From: Ilumatobacteraceae bacterium
GTDB taxonomy: Bacteria > Actinomycetota > Acidimicrobiia > Acidimicrobiales > Ilumatobacteraceae
Assembly (NCBI GenBank): GCA_023254985.1
Contig: JALRJT010000069.1
Location: forward strand, 1 to 10,392
DNA length: 10,392 nt
Direction of reading: 5' to 3'
A program made the position numbers and the translations under genes. Shown here piece by piece: positions 7,386 through 10,392 of this stretch. The notes under the pieces were generated by a model that saw only the letters and a list, made by a program, of their open reading frames with translations, made no database searches and was not told where the DNA came from. Each line of letters starts with the position of its first letter. The first letter of the stretch is position 1.

Positions 7386-7814
7386 ATGCGGGCGCTCGGA
7401 TTGGATCTCGGCACCAAGCGAATCGGTGTCGCAACGAGTGACTCGAGTGGGTTGATTGCATCACCGTTGACGGTGTTGGAGAGAACCGGAGATCGAGCAC
7501 AGGATCATCGCGCGATCGCCAAGCTCATTCAAGAAGAAGAGGCATCAGTCCTCGTCGTTGGATTGCCGCTTTCGCTGTCGGGTGAAGCGGGTCATGCTGC
7601 ACAAAGCGTCCTTTCAGAAATCGAGGAGATGGCTAGCGTTGTCGGTGTGCCCATCGAGACGTACGACGAACGAATGTCGTCGGTGACGGCGAATGAGATG
7701 CTGATGGAACGCAAGATGAAGGCTCAGGCGCGTCGCCGCGTGGTGGACAAGGTGGCGGCTGCCGTGATGTTGCAGTCGTGGCTCGACCACCGGCGAAACC
7801 AGTCGAACGCATGA
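7386..7814 (+). CDS. ruvX: RuvX/YqgF family RNase H-fold nuclease
   Basis: RuvX (YqgF, Pfam RuvX family) has an RNase H fold and is known for processing the 5' end of pre-16S rRNA in E. coli, with reported Holliday-junction resolvase activity in M. tuberculosis; which role dominates here is not decidable. It has 142 residues, the normal length. Motifs: GLDLGTKRIGVATSD at 5-19 with catalytic D7; VVGLPLSLSG at 57-66; TYDERMSS at 92-99; and VDKVAAAVMLQ at 120-130 with D121. The open frame extends upstream to 7272, but that part lies inside alaS and shows no family similarity; the ATG at 7386, one base after the alaS stop, is clearly right and implies translational coupling. The trio alaS-ruvX-mltG is a widely conserved neighbourhood. 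The last four bases overlap the mltG start. Confidence 0.94.
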   Translation: MRALGLDLGTKRIGVATSDSSGLIASPLTVLERTGDRAQDHRAIAKLIQEEEASVLVVGLPLSLSGEAGHAAQSVLSEIEEMASVVGVPIETYDERMSSVTANEMLMERKMKAQARRRVVDKVAAAVMLQSWLDHRRNQSNA

Positions 7815-9016
7815 TTGATCCTCTCCTTCGTCCGCCGCGACCTGACTACGAGAAGGTCGACGACTGGTCAGAGGATCCGTGGGATGACCCGAGTCGCTTG
7901 AATGACGGTGGTGGCGTCGACACCGATGTTGTAGATCCCGTTTCCCTTGAGCGCTTCCGCGACATCCTCCGCTTGATCTCCATCGTGGTCGTTGCGCTCG
8001 CGCTGCTGTTCGGACTCGTTGGATGGTGGTACCTGCGTCAGGTGAATCCCGCAGGGGAGGCGACGTCGACCGAAACCTTCACGGTTGTCCAGGGTGACAC
8101 AATGGTCGATGTCAGCACGCGACTGGCAGACCAGGGGATCATCTCGAGTGCCGGTGTGTTCCGGTGGTATGTGGCGAGGAACGGTGGAATCGAACTCGAG
8201 CCCGGGTTCTACACGGTGCGTGCCAGGTCCCACATGGGAGACATCATGGCGGTGCTGAACACGCCACCGTCGATCACCTACACCAAGGTGACGTTTCCTG
8301 AGGGCTTCACGGTGACCCAGATCGCCCGCCGACTCGAAGACAAGACCGCGCGCCTGACGGAAGCAGATGTGCTTGCTGCGGTATCCGACCCTGCCATCGT
8401 TTCGAACTTACGTCCCGATGGCCAGGTATCCCTGGAGGGACTGCTCTTTCCTGACACCTACCTGGTCTCGGGGGACGAGACTGCCACGCAAGTACTTCAG
8501 CGAATGATCAGTTTGATGGAAGACGTCGCGCGCGAGGAAGGCCTCAATGAGGCACAGTTGAAGGTTGGTTATTCGCCGTACAAAGTGCTCATCGTCGCAT
8601 CGATGATCGAACGAGAAGCCCGCCTCGATGAGGATCGATCCAAGATTGCCCGTGTCATCTACAACCGACTCAAAGCAGGCATGCCATTGCAGATCGACGC
8701 GACCTTGTACTACGGCGCGCCCGAGGGGGTGACCTTCGCGGACTTGAAGGCCATCGAAGGTCCGTACAACACTTATCTGAAGAAAGGTTTGCCGCCGACA
8801 CCGATCGCAAGTCCGGGACGCGCATCGATTCGTGCCGCATTGAATCCCGCGAACAATCCCGCATCATCGGATCCCTTGTGTGCTCAAACACCAAAGCCGT
8901 GTCGCTACCTCTACTACGTGCTCGCTGACACCGACGGGCGCCACGTCTTTGCGACGACCCTTGCACAACACGAAGCAAACGTCGAGGCTGCGCGCGCCGC
9001 GGGGATTCTTCCGTAA
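7811..9016 (+). CDS. mltG: Endolytic murein transglycosylase MltG (YceG family)
   Basis: MltG is an inner-membrane lytic transglycosylase that cuts nascent glycan strands and so sets their length, working with the peptidoglycan synthases. It has 401 residues from the ATG at 7811, which overlaps the ruvX stop (ATGA). The frame is open back to 7778, but those residues lie within ruvX. Layout: an acidic, Asp-rich cytoplasmic tail (1-50), one transmembrane helix (about 54-74), a LysM-like subdomain (about 88-150), and the catalytic domain with FPEGFT (162-167), EGLLFPDTY (209-217), VASMIEREA (262-270, catalytic Glu E267 by comparison with E218 of E. coli), YNRLKAGMPLQIDATLYYG (284-302) and GLPPTPIASPG (326-336). 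An insertion near residues 351-365 carries the only two cysteines in the protein (C357, C364), on the outer side of the membrane. Confidence 0.94.
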   Translation: MIDPLLRPPRPDYEKVDDWSEDPWDDPSRLNDGGGVDTDVVDPVSLERFRDILRLISIVVVALALLFGLVGWWYLRQVNPAGEATSTETFTVVQGDTMVDVSTRLADQGIISSAGVFRWYVARNGGIELEPGFYTVRARSHMGDIMAVLNTPPSITYTKVTFPEGFTVTQIARRLEDKTARLTEADVLAAVSDPAIVSNLRPDGQVSLEGLLFPDTYLVSGDETATQVLQRMISLMEDVAREEGLNEAQLKVGYSPYKVLIVASMIEREARLDEDRSKIARVIYNRLKAGMPLQIDATLYYGAPEGVTFADLKAIEGPYNTYLKKGLPPTPIASPGRASIRAALNPANNPASSDPLCAQTPKPCRYLYYVLADTDGRHVFATTLAQHEANVEAARAAGILP

Positions 9017-9025
9017 GTCGTGGTG

Positions 9026-9844
9026 ATGCGCGCTGCTGTCATCGGGACTCCGGTCTCGCAGAGTCTTTCTCCTGCCATGCACAATGCGGTGTTTGCAAGT
9101 CTCGGGATCAACGCTGAGTATGGGGCACTCGATGTGTCGGCGAGTGACTTTGAAGGAACGATCGAGCGACTGCGTCGATCGGAGTACGTCGGCTTGTCCG
9201 TAACCATGCCGCACAAGGATGCCGCGTGTCGAATCAGCGACGAGGTCTCGCAAGTGGCACGCAGGATCGGGGCGGTCAACACGATCTCGTTCCGTGACGG
9301 GACGATCTCTGGCGACAACACCGACGGTGCGGGATGTGTTCGCGCACTTGGGCATCATGGTGTGGTCGTGGAGGCCGCGCGCTGCGTCGTGCTTGGGGCA
9401 GGAGGAACCGCGCGCTCCGTAGTCGATGCCTTGGTCTCTGGTGGTGCGCGTGAGGTGATCGTGGCTAATCGGACGGAGACCAACGCTCGTCGTGCGATCG
9501 AAGGTCTCGAGCGGTGTCGCATCGGCGACGTCGCTGACGTAAGTAAATCCGACATCGTCATCAACTGCACATCAGTCGGTATGGGCACGAATGAGTCGCC
9601 GATTCCCGCTGAGGCATTGGCTGGTGTCGGTTGCGTGCTCGACGCCGTGTACCACCCACTGCGTACGAAGCTCCTCGACATGGCCATAGCTGCAGGTTCG
9701 AAAACGATCGACGGACTCTGGATGCTGGTGTTTCAAGCAGTCGAACAGCAGTGTCTCTGGTTCGGCCACGACGTCGATGCACTGGTGATGAGGTCTGCTG
9801 CAATGGCTGAACTCGCACGACGTGGCAATGATCCGACGCTGTAG
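9026..9844 (+). CDS. aroE: Shikimate 5-dehydrogenase
   Basis: AroE reduces 3-dehydroshikimate to shikimate with NADPH, the fourth step to chorismate. It has 272 residues from ATG 9026; two GTG codons at 9020 and 9023 would add one or two residues, but the ATG gives the usual family N-terminus (MRAAVIGTPVSQSLSPAMHN). Shikimate-binding SQSLSP is at 11-16, catalytic K64 in MPHK, N85 and D100 in GDNTDGAG. The NADP-binding domain has GAGGTAR at 124-130 and NRT at 148-150, the latter typical of NADP preference. INCTSVGMG (179-187) and the C-terminal QA-E-Q helix complete the fold. One variant: the segment usually GxxMLxxQA reads GLWMLVFQA (230-238). It follows mltG by 9 bases with no clear Shine-Dalgarno sequence and is probably co-transcribed with alaS-ruvX-mltG. 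Confidence 0.95.
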   Translation: MRAAVIGTPVSQSLSPAMHNAVFASLGINAEYGALDVSASDFEGTIERLRRSEYVGLSVTMPHKDAACRISDEVSQVARRIGAVNTISFRDGTISGDNTDGAGCVRALGHHGVVVEAARCVVLGAGGTARSVVDALVSGGAREVIVANRTETNARRAIEGLERCRIGDVADVSKSDIVINCTSVGMGTNESPIPAEALAGVGCVLDAVYHPLRTKLLDMAIAAGSKTIDGLWMLVFQAVEQQCLWFGHDVDALVMRSAAMAELARRGNDPTL

Positions 9845-9898
9845 CGCAGTTCGTAAATGACCGCAGGCCCATGACGGGTCAGCGATAGCCTTTGATTC
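9845..9898 (+). promoter_or_regulatory. aroE-aroC intergenic region with inverted repeat
   Basis: This is the longest gap in the window (54 bases). It contains an inverted repeat TGACC (9858-9862) and GGTCA (9877-9881) with 14 bases between, and ATGAC occurs as a direct repeat at 9857 and 9871. The repeat sits just upstream of the putative aroC -10 box, where an operator would lie. There is no T-run, so an intrinsic terminator for aroE is not supported. Confidence 0.35.
9886..9891 (+). promoter_or_regulatory. Putative -10 box for a leaderless aroC transcript
   Basis: TAGCCT fits TANNNT and ends 7 bases before the aroC ATG at 9899. There is no Shine-Dalgarno sequence. The match with the alaS site (TAGACTTT, same spacing) is the main support. 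No clear -35 element is seen. Confidence 0.5.
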
Positions 9899-10392
9899 AT
9901 GCTTCGATACCTCACGGCGGGTGAAAGTCACGGCCAAGCGCTCGTCGCCGTCGTCGAGGGTTTGCCTGCTGGGCTGCGCGTGACGGCTGAGGACATCCAG
10001 CAGGAGTTGGGCCGGCGTCGCCTTGGTTACGGTCGCGGTCCGCGCCAGCGCTTCGAAGTTGACGAGATCGAGCTTCTCGGTGGTATCCGCCATGGCCGGA
10101 CGCTCGGATCTCCAGTGTCGATCCTGATCAAGAACACGGAGTGGTTCCGCAGCGATGTCTGGCATGAGGAGATGTCTCCGGCGCCCGGTGCCACCAAGAA
10201 GCCGTTGACGCAACCACGTCCCGGACATGCGGACCTGTCGGGCATGCAGAAGTACGGATTCGACGACGCCCGTCCCATCCTCGAACGCGCCAGCGCTCGG
10301 GAGACGGCAGCCCGGGTGGCACTCGGAGCGGTTGCGCGCGCGTTCTTGCGGCAAGCCTGCGATGTCGAGGTCATCTCGCACGTGGTTCGCAT
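9899..10392 (+). CDS. aroC: Chorismate synthase, 3' truncated by window end
   Basis: AroC converts 5-enolpyruvylshikimate 3-phosphate to chorismate, the last common step to aromatic amino acids and folate, using reduced FMN without net redox change. The first 164 codons are present, open to the window edge (about 40% of a roughly 390-residue protein). Read directly from the sequence: MLRYLTAGESHG at the N-terminus (GESHG motif at 8-12), RRRLGYGRGPRQRFEVDE at about 39-56, TLGSPVSILIKN, the actinobacterial-style insertion around WHEEMSPAPGATKKPLTQ, then RPGHADLSGMQKYGFDDAR and ERASARETAARVA, signature regions of the family. Where many members read YGRG-RM it has YGRGPRQRF. It follows aroE, another shikimate enzyme, but the 54-base gap and a -10-like box suggest its own promoter. 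The next genes, if order is conserved, would be aroK and aroB. Confidence 0.95.
   Translation, partial: MLRYLTAGESHGQALVAVVEGLPAGLRVTAEDIQQELGRRRLGYGRGPRQRFEVDEIELLGGIRHGRTLGSPVSILIKNTEWFRSDVWHEEMSPAPGATKKPLTQPRPGHADLSGMQKYGFDDARPILERASARETAARVALGAVARAFLRQACDVEVISHVVR

Noticed and set aside
7021..7500. Minus-strand frame opposite the alaS 3' end with Pro/Ser/Thr-rich protein
   Set aside because: It mirrors the Gly/Ala/Val codons of the AlaRS C-terminal domain; it is a composition shadow.
7778..7810. Upstream ATG for mltG
   Set aside because: It would add 11 residues inside ruvX; the ATGA overlap start at 7811 is the standard coupled arrangement.
9858..9881. Intrinsic terminator after aroE
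   Set aside because: The stem is only 5 bp with a 14-base loop and no T-run follows.
9572..10381. Open frame on the - strand (269 codons) across the end of aroE, the gap and aroC
   Set aside because: Both strands cannot easily be coding over AroE and AroC, whose motifs are intact on the + strand; the minus protein shows no recognisable domain.
1..10392. A novel defence, mobile or biosynthetic system
   Set aside because: Every substantial stretch is taken up by recognisable housekeeping genes in a conserved order on one strand, with tiny gaps; no integrase, transposase, toxin-antitoxin pair, CRISPR or unknown multi-gene cassette is visible.

Overview
The window is a dense block of housekeeping genes, all on the + strand, from what looks like a high-GC actinobacterium. 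The evidence is gene order plus protein motifs. The run rel, hisS, aspS, rarA, small membrane protein, alaS, ruvX, mltG, aroE, aroC matches, from memory, the gene order of the Actinomycetota chromosome (in Mycobacterium tuberculosis the same genes appear in the same order with extra genes between them). The AlaRS C-terminal Gly-rich GKGD segment is actinobacterial in style, while its active-site neighbourhood (RTKRHLVFFEMMGN) differs from the form usual in Streptomyces and Mycobacterium. A deep-branching class such as Acidimicrobiia is therefore a reasonable but unproven guess.

Layout. Positions 1-192 hold the 3' end of rel (ACT domain of the (p)ppGpp synthetase/hydrolase), overlapping by 4 bases the GTG start of hisS (189-1451). 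Then come aspS (1459-3246), rarA (3257-4513), a 72-residue membrane protein of unknown function (4531-4749), alaS (4760-7384), ruvX (7386-7814), mltG (7811-9016), aroE (9026-9844), and, after the only sizeable gap (54 bases), the first 164 codons of aroC (from 9899), which runs off the window. Gaps elsewhere are 17 bases or less, with overlaps at rel/hisS and ruvX/mltG. No stretch above 300 bases lacks a gene, and there is no sign of RNA genes, mobile elements, CRISPR arrays or horizontally acquired cargo.

How the genes relate. Three class II aminoacyl-tRNA synthetases (His, Asp, Ala) lie beside rel, the enzyme that responds to uncharged tRNA. RarA and RuvX serve replication-fork rescue and RNA processing. 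MltG cuts nascent peptidoglycan in the membrane. AroE and AroC are steps of the shikimate pathway to chorismate. AspRS carries the His/Gly pair typical of non-discriminating enzymes, which suggests this organism makes Asn-tRNA by transamidation.

The most informative non-coding signal is a TANNNT -10-like box 6-7 bases ahead of three start codons that lack a Shine-Dalgarno sequence (hisS, alaS, aroC). It suggests leaderless transcripts and three transcription units: hisS to the small membrane gene, alaS to aroE, and aroC onward. I found no new defence, mobile or biosynthetic system; the remaining findings are modest protein-level oddities.
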